From assembly GCA_937928165.1 (NCBI GenBank), contig CALFVT010000005.1, positions 62,001 through 126,000 on the forward strand: a stretch of 64,000 nt of DNA, written 5' to 3'. Position 1 is the stretch's first letter. Each line of letters begins with the position of its first letter. The stretch is from an uncultured Caulobacterales bacterium (GTDB lineage: Bacteria > Pseudomonadota > Alphaproteobacteria > Caulobacterales > Maricaulaceae). A model generated the notes under the pieces. It was not told the DNA's origin. It searched no databases and saw only the letters and a list, made by a program, of their open reading frames with translations. Below are positions 51,567-59,411 of this stretch, one piece after another. The translations under genes and the position numbers were made by a program.

Positions 51567-52835
51567 ATGGCAGATATTGATATAAAAACCCCTGTAGATA
51601 ATCAGGAAGGCACCACAATGAAGGTGCAAAATTGGCTCGTTGAAATAGGTGATTTTATTGCCAAAGATGCGCCCGTCGTGGAAATGGAAACCGATAAGGT
51701 CACAATGGAGATTGAAGCGCCGGAGGACGGTTATCTATCTGAAATTCTTGTGGGTATTGGTGCTGATGTCGCCCCGGGTGTGGTAATTGCCCGCTTAACG
51801 CAATCTGCCCCGAAAAGCGGCAATGCAGCGCCGGATTCTAGCTCCGAGGCGGCTGCGGCGGAAAAACCTGTCACGGCGCAGCAAACTATATCTGCGCCGC
51901 AAACCATTGCGGCGCCGCCCGCAAAAGAAATTCGCCTTAGCCCATCTGTACGCCGCTATATTACCGAGAATAATATTGACGTGAACGGATTAAGCGGGAC
52001 GGGAAAAGACGGACGCCTGACGCTAAAAGATGTCCAATTCGCGCCAAGCTCACTTGTCGCAAAAACTGTAACTGCACCGAACATGACAAATGCAAAAGCA
52101 AAGCCTTCTGCGAATGCTATATCCCTGATAGATCAAAAAATTCCGCATAGTTCTATGCGCCGCGCGATTGCAGATCATATGTCGAGCTCTGTTGCAACGG
52201 CTCCCCATGTGACGGCTGTGTTTGAAATGGACTTTACGGCGATTGCCGCGCACCGCGCTGCCCATAAAGCGCAATATGCGGCGCAGGGCGTTAAACTGAC
52301 CTATACGGCCTACTTCATACAGGCGTGCTGCGAAGCTATGCAGGCGGTGCCAGAGGTGAATAGCCAATGGCATGACGACGCCCTTGAAATTTTCGGCGAT
52401 GTAAATATTGGAATTGGAACGAGTCTTGGGGATAAAGGACTTGTGGTGCCCGTTTTAGGGCAAGCGCAAAGCAAAAGCTTGCTCGGTATTGCCAAAGACT
52501 TGCAAGTTATGACGCAAAAAGCGCGTGAGAATAAACTCAAGCCCGCCGATGTGCGCGGAGGGACATTTACAATCTCTAACCACGGGGTGAGCGGCAGCCT
52601 TGTTGCGACGCCAATTATTATCAATCAGCCACAATCCGCGATTTTAGGTGTCGGCAAGCTTGAAAAGCGGGTTGTTGTAGAAACGGTCAATGGCCGCGAT
52701 GCGATGATCATTAAACCTATGGCATTTGTCAGTCTCACCATTGATCACCGCGTGCTCGACGGCCATCAGACAGATGCGTGGCTCTCCCGCTTTGTTGAGG
52801 TGATTGAAAATTGGCCAAGCGCGGCGGCGTCATGA
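51567..52835 (+). CDS. bkdB: Dihydrolipoyl acyltransferase (E2) of the branched-chain dehydrogenase
   Basis: 422 residues. One lipoyl domain ('VVEMETDKVTMEIEAPEDG', residues ~35-58), linker rich in Ala/Pro, peripheral E3-binding domain ('IRLSPSVRRYITENNIDVNG', 'SGTGKDGRLTLKDV') and catalytic domain with '[20 protein letters not shown]' and 'SLTIDHRVLDGHQTDAWL' (HRxxDG). It transfers branched acyl groups to CoA. Follows the fused E1 by 8 bases and overlaps the FadJ-like start by ATGA, so it is tightly coupled on both sides. It needs an E3 such as the lpd at 19652. Confidence 0.92.
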   Translation: MADIDIKTPVDNQEGTTMKVQNWLVEIGDFIAKDAPVVEMETDKVTMEIEAPEDGYLSEILVGIGADVAPGVVIARLTQSAPKSGNAAPDSSSEAAAAEKPVTAQQTISAPQTIAAPPAKEIRLSPSVRRYITENNIDVNGLSGTGKDGRLTLKDVQFAPSSLVAKTVTAPNMTNAKAKPSANAISLIDQKIPHSSMRRAIADHMSSSVATAPHVTAVFEMDFTAIAAHRAAHKAQYAAQGVKLTYTAYFIQACCEAMQAVPEVNSQWHDDALEIFGDVNIGIGTSLGDKGLVVPVLGQAQSKSLLGIAKDLQVMTQKARENKLKPADVRGGTFTISNHGVSGSLVATPIIINQPQSAILGVGKLEKRVVVETVNGRDAMIIKPMAFVSLTIDHRVLDGHQTDAWLSRFVEVIENWPSAAAS

Positions 52836-54808
52836 GCGTTATAACCCGCATAGATGGGGATTGCCTCGTCATTACCATAGCCAATCCGCCTGTTAATGCC
52901 CTGAGTCAATCGGTTCGGATTGGCCTTACCAAAGCGTTCAAACAGATTGAAGATAATCCTAATATAAAGGCGGCCGTCTTAACGGGGCAGGGTAGGTTTT
53001 TCAGCGCTGGAGCCGATATTAAAGAATTTGGTAAAGGGCTGCTCCTGCCGACATTACCAGAGACTTTGAGCCTGATTGATCAATGTAGACTGCCTGTGGT
53101 GGCCGCCTTGCCGGGGACGGCACTTGGCGGGGGGCTAGAGACGGTGCTGGCCTGCCGTTACCGCTTATCATCACCAGCCGCTAAAATCGGCCTACCAGAA
53201 GTTAATCTTGGGCTTATCCCCGGCGCAGGCGGAACCCAGCGCTTGCCGCGCCTTATTGGAATGAAAGCTGCCGCTGAATTTGTGATTAGCGGTAAGCCCG
53301 TTAGCGCCCAAAAAGCTCATGAGCTTGGGATTATAGATGACATTATTGAAACGAATTTACTACCGCGCGCCATAGACTTTGCCACATCATTAATTGGCCA
53401 AGAGCCACGCCAAACGGTCTCCCACATGCCCGCCCCTCAAGATTGGAGCGAGGAGGCCTATGATGCGCTGATGATCAAAACGACCGCGAAAGCGCGCGGA
53501 CAGCTCTCTCCTGTTGCTGCCTTAAAAGCGGTTAAGGCGGCTTGCACCTTGCCGTTTGAAAAAGGTATGGAGGCCGAGCGCGAGATTTTCATGGAATGCC
53601 TCGCAAGCCCGCAGAGAGAGGGTCTCATTCATGGCTTTTTTGCTCAGCGCCAAGCTAAGAAAATCCCAGACATTGACGGGGTTGAGCCGATGCCGATCAC
53701 ATCTATTGGTATCTTGGGCGCGGGCACTATGGGGCGCGGCATTGCTATGTCCTGCCTCAGCGCCGGGTTTAGCGTTAAGCTCTATGACGTGCAGCCGAAG
53801 GCTCTAGCGGACGGCGTGAGCCGTATAACGGCGATGATTGACGGCAATGTTAAAACCCGCCGCATGAGTACGGCCCAAGCAGAAGCAGCCAAGGCGAATT
53901 TGACAGCGATTGACGATATGACCGCCTTTGCAGGTGTTGACCTCGTTATCGAAGCTATTATCGAAAAAATGGACGTGAAAACCGCAGTTTTCAAACAATT
54001 AGACGTCATATGTAAGCCAGATGCTATTCTGGCGTCCAACACATCTTATCTGGACATTAATCAGATTGCTGCCGCGACGTCGCGGCCTGAAAATGTTATT
54101 GGCCTTCATTTCTTTAGTCCTGCTCATATCATGAAATTATTGGAAGTGATTAAAACCGATAAAGCCAGTCCGCAAAGCCTCGCATCGGCCTTTGCATTTG
54201 GCGGGAAGCTGGGCAAAATTGCGGTGCTCTCCGGCGTCTGCGACGGCTTTATTGGCAACCGTATTTTAAAAGCTTACCGGGCGGAGGCTGAATATCTTTT
54301 GGAAGACGGCGCTCTGCCGCAAGATGTCGACCGGGTTATGCGCGAATTTGGCTTTGCGATGGGCCCATTTCAAGTCTCTGACCTCGCGGGACTCGATATT
54401 GCCTGGCATAATCGTCGCAAAGAAGATGATACGCGCGGGCCGAAGGTGCGCTATGTGGTGATTGCCGATCAGCTGTATGATCTTGGGCGGCTTGGCCAAA
54501 AAACGGGCGCAGGGTGGTATGATTATAAGGCTGGAGACCGCAGCCCGCATATATCCCCGCTTGTGAATGATTTAGTGCTCAAAGCCTCCCGCGATAAAAA
54601 CATCACGCGGCGGGTTATTGAAGATGATGAAATACGAGAGCGCATTATCAAAATTATGGCCACTGAGGGGCAAGCAATTTTGGATGAAGGCATTGCCCTT
54701 AAAGCCTCTGATATTGATTTGGTCATGATCCATGGTTACGGCTTTCCCAAATATCGCGGCGGGCTTATGTTTTACGCCGCCGCCCAGGGCATTTTGCCGT
54801 CGGCCTAA
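52832..54808 (+). CDS. FadJ-like bifunctional enoyl-CoA hydratase / 3-hydroxyacyl-CoA dehydrogenase
   Basis: 658 residues. Crotonase half (about 1-190): 'FFSAGADIKEFGKG', 'PGTALGGGLETVLACRYRLS', 'LPEVNLGLIPGAGGTQRLPR'. NAD-binding half (about 290-480): 'SIGILGAGTMGRGIAMSCLS', 'DLVIEAIIEKMDVKTAVF', 'SNTSYLDINQIAAATS', 'GLHFFSPAHIMKLLEVI'. C-terminal dehydrogenase domains: 'GVCDGFIGNRILKAYRAE' and 'EFGFAMGPFQVSDLAGLDIA'. It performs hydration and oxidation of enoyl-CoA in beta-oxidation and branched-chain acyl-CoA catabolism. Start ATG 52832 overlaps the bkdB stop (ATGA). An ATG 7 codons upstream is not favoured. Confidence 0.92.
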   Translation: MSVITRIDGDCLVITIANPPVNALSQSVRIGLTKAFKQIEDNPNIKAAVLTGQGRFFSAGADIKEFGKGLLLPTLPETLSLIDQCRLPVVAALPGTALGGGLETVLACRYRLSSPAAKIGLPEVNLGLIPGAGGTQRLPRLIGMKAAAEFVISGKPVSAQKAHELGIIDDIIETNLLPRAIDFATSLIGQEPRQTVSHMPAPQDWSEEAYDALMIKTTAKARGQLSPVAALKAVKAACTLPFEKGMEAEREIFMECLASPQREGLIHGFFAQRQAKKIPDIDGVEPMPITSIGILGAGTMGRGIAMSCLSAGFSVKLYDVQPKALADGVSRITAMIDGNVKTRRMSTAQAEAAKANLTAIDDMTAFAGVDLVIEAIIEKMDVKTAVFKQLDVICKPDAILASNTSYLDINQIAAATSRPENVIGLHFFSPAHIMKLLEVIKTDKASPQSLASAFAFGGKLGKIAVLSGVCDGFIGNRILKAYRAEAEYLLEDGALPQDVDRVMREFGFAMGPFQVSDLAGLDIAWHNRRKEDDTRGPKVRYVVIADQLYDLGRLGQKTGAGWYDYKAGDRSPHISPLVNDLVLKASRDKNITRRVIEDDEIRERIIKIMATEGQAILDEGIALKASDIDLVMIHGYGFPKYRGGLMFYAAAQGILPSA

Positions 54809-54816
54809 CGGCGGCT

Positions 54817-55974
54817 CTAAATGCGTTTTCCGGCGCCTAAGGGCGTGTGGGGCGGGGTGGACGGCACGCGGCCATAAATATGGGGCAAGGAGCAAGTTTC
54901 AATCTGGCTTAATATGCGCGTGCCAAAATGCCGGCATTCGTCGATATGGGGATAGCCGGAGAAGATAAAACTGCGAATCCCCATTTTCATATAAGATTCG
55001 ATTTCAGATAAGACTTGATCCGCGGAGCCGACAATCGCCGCGCCGCAGCCGGAGCGGGCCCGGCCAATGCCTGTCCATAAATGCCGTTCTGTATAGCCAA
55101 ATTTATCTGCAAGCTCCCGCGCTCTTTGCTGATGGGCCACGCCGAGGCTTATGCTGTCATGGGCGCGGTCACGAATGAGTTGGCCATATTCATCATCAAG
55201 CTTGCTAATAATATATTCCGCATATTCGCGGGCTTCTTGTTCGGTGTCGCGCACAATAACATGGGCGCGTAGGCCGTAATCAAGGGTACGGCCATAGGTT
55301 TCGGCGACCCTGTGGACGGCTTTCATCCGCTCTGCGAGTTTGTCTTTTGTCTCGGGCCACATGAGATAGACATCACAATGTTCCGCGCAGAGCTCAAGGG
55401 CGGGCGGGGAATAACCGCCAAAATATAAAAGCGGCCCGCCGTTCTGTTGATAGGGCTTAGCGGGAGCTGTGAGGACATTTTCAAAATTATATATCTCCCC
55501 TTGCCAATTAATTATGTCCTGCGTCCAAGCCTGTTTGAGTATATTGACCACTTCGCGGGAGCGTTGATAGCGGTAGGCACTCTCGGCCCGCTCGCCCGGG
55601 AAATCAGAGCTGATGATATTGACCGTCAGGCGGCCTTTGAGCATATGATCGAGGGTGGCTAATGTCCGCGCGAGCATAATCGGCTGCATCTCTCCACACC
55701 TTACTGCGGCGAGCATATTAATGCTGTGTGTTAGGGGCGCGCAGCCTGCGACAAAGCTAAGCGTATCTTGCCCGGTTTGATAAGAAGACGGGCATAAAAT
55801 ATTGCGAAAGCCTTGGGATTCTGCCTCACGCAATATGGCGCTGCAATGATCCCAGCTCGACTTTAAATCGTCTTGGGGTACCCCCAAAAATTGATAATCA
55901 TCGGAACAAAGGGCCGCGAACCAAGAGATTTCGGCCGCGTTTAAATCAGGGGAGGTAATGGGAACAAGGCTCAT
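54817..55974 (-). CDS. LLM-class flavin-dependent monooxygenase, SsuD-like
   Basis: 385 residues of the bacterial luciferase superfamily. 'LREAESQGFRNILCPSSYQT', 'FVAGCAPLTHSINMLAAVRC', 'ARTLATLDHMLKGRLTVNII', 'GPLLYFGGYSPPALELCAEH', 'CDVYLMWPETKDKLAERMK' and 'GLRAHVIVRDTEQEAREYAE' follow the order of SsuD-type alkanesulfonate monooxygenases. FMNH2 would come from a separate reductase, and none is nearby. Substrate unknown. Start ATG 55974 has AGGA five bases upstream (a TTG at 55989 overlaps that SD). Convergent with the FadJ-like gene (8 bases) and divergent from the Gfo/Idh/MocA gene. Confidence 0.85.
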   Translation of the reverse strand: MSLVPITSPDLNAAEISWFAALCSDDYQFLGVPQDDLKSSWDHCSAILREAESQGFRNILCPSSYQTGQDTLSFVAGCAPLTHSINMLAAVRCGEMQPIMLARTLATLDHMLKGRLTVNIISSDFPGERAESAYRYQRSREVVNILKQAWTQDIINWQGEIYNFENVLTAPAKPYQQNGGPLLYFGGYSPPALELCAEHCDVYLMWPETKDKLAERMKAVHRVAETYGRTLDYGLRAHVIVRDTEQEAREYAEYIISKLDDEYGQLIRDRAHDSISLGVAHQQRARELADKFGYTERHLWTGIGRARSGCGAAIVGSADQVLSEIESYMKMGIRSFIFSGYPHIDECRHFGTRILSQIETCSLPHIYGRVPSTPPHTPLGAGKRI

Positions 55975-56062
55975 GGCTATCCTATGCAATTATTTGCATT
56001 GCCTATCACTCAAATTAAGCTACATCAATCTGCGATCAAATTATCATGCGGCGTATTAATCT

Positions 56063-57151
56063 ATGACAGTAAAAAAATATGGTCTTATTGGCTGCGGTAT
56101 GATGGGAATTGAACATATTAAAAATGTCAACTTGCTAGACGGGGCGCAGGTTCATGCGGTTTATGATCCAGTTCCAGACCTTGCGACTCAAGCGGCAATA
56201 TTGGCGGGGGGTGCATATATTGCCAGTTCCGTGGAAGATCTAACCGCCCAGGCGGATATTGACGCGGTTATTATTGTTAGCCCTAATTTTTGCCACATCG
56301 ACAACCTAGAAGATATACAGCGCTGCCGCCAACTGCCTATATTATGTGAAAAGCCGCTCTATATATCGCCCGCGCAGGCGGCGCGGCTTGACCGCTTTAC
56401 TGCGGCGCAAAAAGCGCCCGTTTGGGTCGCGATGGAATACCGCTACATGCCGCCGATAGCGCGGATGATTGAAGAGGCTGCGGGCCTAACGGGTGGGGTA
56501 AAAATGCTAACGATTAAAGAACACCGGATTCCGTTCTTGCCCAAAATTGGTGACTGGAACCGGTTTAATAAAAATACAGGCGGCACATTAGTTGAAAAAT
56601 GTTGTCATTTCTTTGATTTAATGCGCTTGATATCCGGGAGTGAACCCATCCGCGTCAGTGCCAGCGCAGGACAAATAACCAATCATTTTGATGAGCTTTA
56701 CGGCGGCGAAGTACCAGATATTTGGGACGGCGGCTATGTAATATTTGATTTTGAAAATGGCTGCCGTGCGGCTCTAGAGCTCTGTATGTTTGCGGATGGG
56801 AGTTTATGGAATGAAGAGATTAGCGCTGTGGGCCCAAAAGGTAAGATAGAGTGCCGTATTCCAGGGCCGCAAAGGTTTTGGCCTGCCGCGCTTGGCCCTG
56901 CGCCCCATGCCGAGATAACCCGCGCCCCGCGCCGCCCTAAACGGCCTGTCACAGAACAAGTCGAAATTGATCCTAAACTAATAGCGGCGGGCGATCATCA
57001 CGGCTCAACATTTTTCCAGCACCAGAAATTCTTGGATGTCGTTAACGGCAAAGGCCGCGTTGAGGTTAGCCTAGAAGATGGGCGTAAAGCGGTGGAAATG
57101 GGTTTGGCGGCCCAAAAAGCCGCTCAAGAACACCGGGTTATTACGTTTTAA
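56063..57151 (+). CDS. Gfo/Idh/MocA-family oxidoreductase
   Basis: 362 residues. Rossmann N-terminus 'YGLIGCGMMGIEHIKNVNLL', 'VHAVYDPVPDLATQAAIL', 'ILCEKPLYISPAQAARLD' (catalytic EKP), then the substrate domain 'AMEYRYMPPIARMIEEAAGL', 'GGTLVEKCCHFFDLMRLISG', 'NGCRAALELCMFADGSLWNE', 'VNGKGRVEVSLEDGRKAVEM'. Such enzymes oxidise sugars, inositol or related polyols with NAD(P). Substrate unknown. SD is weak. Divergent from the SsuD-like monooxygenase (88 bases), and a nucleoside hydrolase gene lies beyond on the minus strand. The group could be one catabolic locus, but no regulator or transporter is present. Confidence 0.9.
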   Translation: MTVKKYGLIGCGMMGIEHIKNVNLLDGAQVHAVYDPVPDLATQAAILAGGAYIASSVEDLTAQADIDAVIIVSPNFCHIDNLEDIQRCRQLPILCEKPLYISPAQAARLDRFTAAQKAPVWVAMEYRYMPPIARMIEEAAGLTGGVKMLTIKEHRIPFLPKIGDWNRFNKNTGGTLVEKCCHFFDLMRLISGSEPIRVSASAGQITNHFDELYGGEVPDIWDGGYVIFDFENGCRAALELCMFADGSLWNEEISAVGPKGKIECRIPGPQRFWPAALGPAPHAEITRAPRRPKRPVTEQVEIDPKLIAAGDHHGSTFFQHQKFLDVVNGKGRVEVSLEDGRKAVEMGLAAQKAAQEHRVITF

Positions 57152-57385
57152 ACCAGCGTAGTCATGATGGTTACAGCTGTAGTCGTGACATATCTTTCAA
57201 ATATTTATAAAATGCGTAGCAGGGCTTTACGCGCCCGTCATCTCTCTTTCGTGCAGCCGATGTCAGCTGGTCTTTAAATAGCAATATTTTGCGGGACCGT
57301 TAAAATATTACCCGTTAAGCATGACCTAATCATTCGTTAAGCCCCTTATATAGGCAGCGTCCTTTGGGGACCCGCAAAGGCCTGC

Positions 57386-58309
57386 CTAAGGGTTGCGGCC
57401 TGTAATATTTAAGAAATTTTCTTTAATAATAGCGACATCTCCGCCGACGCAAACATGGGACTTACGGGCATTCACAGCCGTGTTTATTTGCATCTGGCCT
57501 ATATCATCCCCCGACATTGCCACGGAGAGCCCATGGGTCTCAATCGTAAAAAATTCTGGATGTAGACAGGCTATAACTGCAGAGGGATCATGAAGGCTAC
57601 AGGTGGCCTTGCCAGAGCGGTTTTGATAAAATTGCAAATAAAAGGCTCCAATAGATTTTAAAAACTCGCCGGCTTTGGGCGACGCTTGGGCCAGCCTATC
57701 AAAATCGGGCGCGGTAAATTCTATCTTATCTGTAATATCAAGGCCTACCGTTATGACATTCGCTGGCTGAGGGGCGCTGAGAACGATATGGGCGGCATGG
57801 GGGTCATTCCAAAAGTTAGCTTCAGCCGTTTCGCTCACATTGCCTTTGGCATAAAGCGTACCGCCCATAATCACGAGTTGTTGCAGGCGAGATAAAAACT
57901 GAGGATCTTTTTGAATGGCAAGGGCGACATTGGTGAGCGGGCCAACTGCGCAAAGGGTAATCTCGCCGGGATGTTTGCGGGTAATGCTAATGAGGTAATC
58001 TGCGGCGCTTAATGCTTCGGCAGAGCGGTTGGGCTCATTTATAATTATGCCGCCAAAACCGCGCGGGCCATGGACAAAATCTGCTGGCGGATTAGGGGGA
58101 ATGGATAGTGGCTGAGCTGCGCCGCGGTGAACTTTTGTTGCAGCTCCCACGCTTTCAGTCAGCCAAAGGGCATTACGTAGGGCATCGTCAATGGTGACAT
58201 TGCCAAATATAGTGGTCAGGGCTAATAGCTCTATTTGGGGATGAGCATGAGCATAATAAAAGGCCATGGCGTCATCAACGCCGGGGTCTGTATCTATTAT
58301 TAATTTCAT
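57386..58309 (-). CDS. Inosine-uridine preferring nucleoside hydrolase
   Basis: 307 residues. The family signature 'KLIIDTDPGVDDAMAFYYAH' (DTDPGxDDA, Ca-binding Asp cluster), 'ALTTIFGNVTIDDALRNALW', 'HRGAAQPLSIPPNPPADFVH' with 'VHGPRGFGG', 'LCAVGPLTNVALAIQKDPQF', 'VIMGGTLYAKGNVS', 'EANFWNDPHAAHIVLSA' and C-terminal 'LHDPSAVIACLHPE'. It cleaves nucleosides to base and ribose for salvage. Exact specificity (purine/pyrimidine) cannot be told. AAGG lies six bases before the ATG. Convergent with the Gfo/Idh/MocA gene. Confidence 0.92.
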   Translation of the reverse strand: MKLIIDTDPGVDDAMAFYYAHAHPQIELLALTTIFGNVTIDDALRNALWLTESVGAATKVHRGAAQPLSIPPNPPADFVHGPRGFGGIIINEPNRSAEALSAADYLISITRKHPGEITLCAVGPLTNVALAIQKDPQFLSRLQQLVIMGGTLYAKGNVSETAEANFWNDPHAAHIVLSAPQPANVITVGLDITDKIEFTAPDFDRLAQASPKAGEFLKSIGAFYLQFYQNRSGKATCSLHDPSAVIACLHPEFFTIETHGLSVAMSGDDIGQMQINTAVNARKSHVCVGGDVAIIKENFLNITGRNP

Positions 58310-58396
58310 AATTTTGACCTTGCCCTTTGATGGTCACCACGAAGCTCGTCTGTATAGGGCTAAGGTTTGATGATGTGTAAATCAAGTTTTGCCTTT

Positions 58397-58428
58397 TATA
58401 CAGGCATTAAAATATACAGGCATTAAAA
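58397..58428. repeat. 16-bp perfect tandem duplication
   Basis: TATACAGGCATTAAAA occurs twice with no spacing, immediately before the mscL terminator. Probably a slippage duplication in a non-coding spot. It lies beyond the T-tract on the mscL transcript side. Confidence 0.8.
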
Positions 58429-58454
58429 AACCCGTGCCGGTTAGGACACGGGTT
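58429..58454 (-). terminator. Rho-independent terminator of mscL
   Basis: An 8-bp stem AACCCGTG / CACGGGTT with a 10-base loop. On the minus strand it is followed by a run of T (the A6 at 58425-58430 on the plus strand). It lies 22 bases beyond the mscL stop codon. Confidence 0.85.
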
Positions 58455-58475
58455 AAATATTCAGATTGGCTGTAT

Positions 58476-58886
58476 TTATTTTTTCAATAAATCACGAATT
58501 TCAGCCAAGAGAACTTCATTAGCTGGCGGCGCAGATGGGGCTTCTTCTTCGGCTTTTTTCGCGTTATTCATGCCTTTGATGATCATGAATAAAACCCATG
58601 CTAGAATCGCGAAGGCAATGACGGCGTTAATGAATGAGCCATAGCTAATGGCTGCGCCTGTGCCTTCAATGACGGCGCCGCTCGCATCGACTTCAGCCGG
58701 GGTCAAAACAATTTTCTTAGAACTAAAGTCCAGACCGCCGCTAAAATGACCGATGACGGGCATAATCACATCTTCGATTAATGACTTGATAACAGTGCCA
58801 AAAGCGCCGCCCATGATGATGCCAACGGCCATGTCTAACATATTGCCCTTCATGGCAAATTCTTTAAATTCGGAAACCATTCCCAT
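58476..58886 (-). CDS. mscL: Large-conductance mechanosensitive channel
   Basis: 136 residues, normal length. 'EFKEFAMKGNMLDMAVGIIM' with the pore-lining TM1 'GGAFGTVIKSLIEDVIMP', periplasmic loop 'FSGGLDFSSKKIVLTPAEVD', TM2 'YGSFINAVIAFAILAWVLFM' and charged C-terminal helix 'NEVLLAEIRDLLKK'. MscL opens at high membrane tension to release solutes during hypoosmotic shock. GGAGGG lies seven bases before ATG 58886. An ATG two codons later is possible. A 16-base palindrome lies 68 bases upstream. Confidence 0.96.
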   Translation of the reverse strand: MGMVSEFKEFAMKGNMLDMAVGIIMGGAFGTVIKSLIEDVIMPVIGHFSGGLDFSSKKIVLTPAEVDASGAVIEGTGAAISYGSFINAVIAFAILAWVLFMIIKGMNNAKKAEEEAPSAPPANEVLLAEIRDLLKK

Positions 58887-58953
58887 AGTAAATCCCTCCA
58901 GATTTCAGTTACAAAATACTACTATGCACTATGAATTATAGACGTCAATAGGT

Positions 58954-58969
58954 GTTAACCTTGGTTAAC
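58954..58969. promoter_or_regulatory. Palindrome upstream of mscL, possible operator
   Basis: GTTAACC-TT-GGTTAAC is a symmetric site (7-bp arms, 2-base centre) in the gap between ihfB and mscL, about 68 bases upstream of the mscL start. It resembles an operator. The arms contain TTAA twice with 6-base spacing, one base shorter than the CtrA consensus (TTAA-N7-TTAA), so I do not call it a CtrA site. Confidence 0.4.
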
Positions 58970-59002
58970 TATAGATTTACAGTTAAAAGGAAGGCGGCAG
59001 AT

Positions 59003-59290
59003 TTAGCCTTTAGAGGCATCAACGCGAAGCTTTAAGTCTTTGCCGGCCCGAAAAAATGGAACATGCTTTTCTGGGACATTGACAGATGCGCCAGTTCTTG
59101 GATTGCGGCCAATGCGCGCGTCGCGCTTACGGGTTGAAAACGTTCCAAAGCCGCGCAGTTCAACCCGCGCCCCTTTTTCAAGGGTTTGAGTAATGCTCTC
59201 AAACACAACCGCGACAACCCGTTCCATCTCCTTTCGGTTAAGGTGAGGATTATCGTCATGGAGTTTGTCTATGAGTTCAGAACGTAACAT
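59003..59290 (-). CDS. ihfB: Integration host factor subunit beta
   Basis: 95 residues, typical IHF-beta. 'MLRSELIDKLHDDNPHLNRK', 'ERVVAVVFESITQTLEKG', 'RVELRGFGTFSTRKRDARIG' (beta-ribbon start) and 'RNPRTGASVNVPEKHVPFFR' with the Pro at the ribbon tip that intercalates DNA, then 'AGKDLKLRVD'. With IHF-alpha it bends DNA. Start ATG 59290 gives the normal length. An upstream start at 59326 would add an unusual 12-residue tail. Encoded after rpsA, as in many proteobacteria, but separated by a terminator. Confidence 0.96.
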   Translation of the reverse strand: MLRSELIDKLHDDNPHLNRKEMERVVAVVFESITQTLEKGARVELRGFGTFSTRKRDARIGRNPRTGASVNVPEKHVPFFRAGKDLKLRVDASKG

Positions 59291-59361
59291 AGTTTCTCTA
59301 TGCCCTAAGCAGGTCAGTTTGGTCAATATTTTTTTACGAATAGCTAAAACGGCTATGACAT

Positions 59362-59389
59362 AAAAAAAGCCCCCAAAATGGGAGCCTTT
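59362..59389 (-). terminator. Rho-independent terminator of rpsA
   Basis: Minus-strand stem AAAGGCTCCC / GGGGGCTTTT-type (G-U pair and A-U closure) with TTTT in the loop, followed by T7, 23 bases beyond the rpsA stop. Because it lies between rpsA and ihfB, ihfB probably uses its own promoter in the 120-base gap. Confidence 0.8.
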
Positions 59390-59411
59390 ACTTAATCAAT
59401 TAAATCGTGAC

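Noticed and set aside
57164-57277. 37-codon ORF in the gap after the Gfo/Idh/MocA gene
   Set aside because: Basic peptide with no SD or known family. The 234-base gap 57152-57385 otherwise shows only a weak CCTTTG/CAAAGG inverted repeat.
58954-58969. CtrA binding site upstream of mscL
   Set aside because: Half-sites are separated by 6 bases instead of 7.
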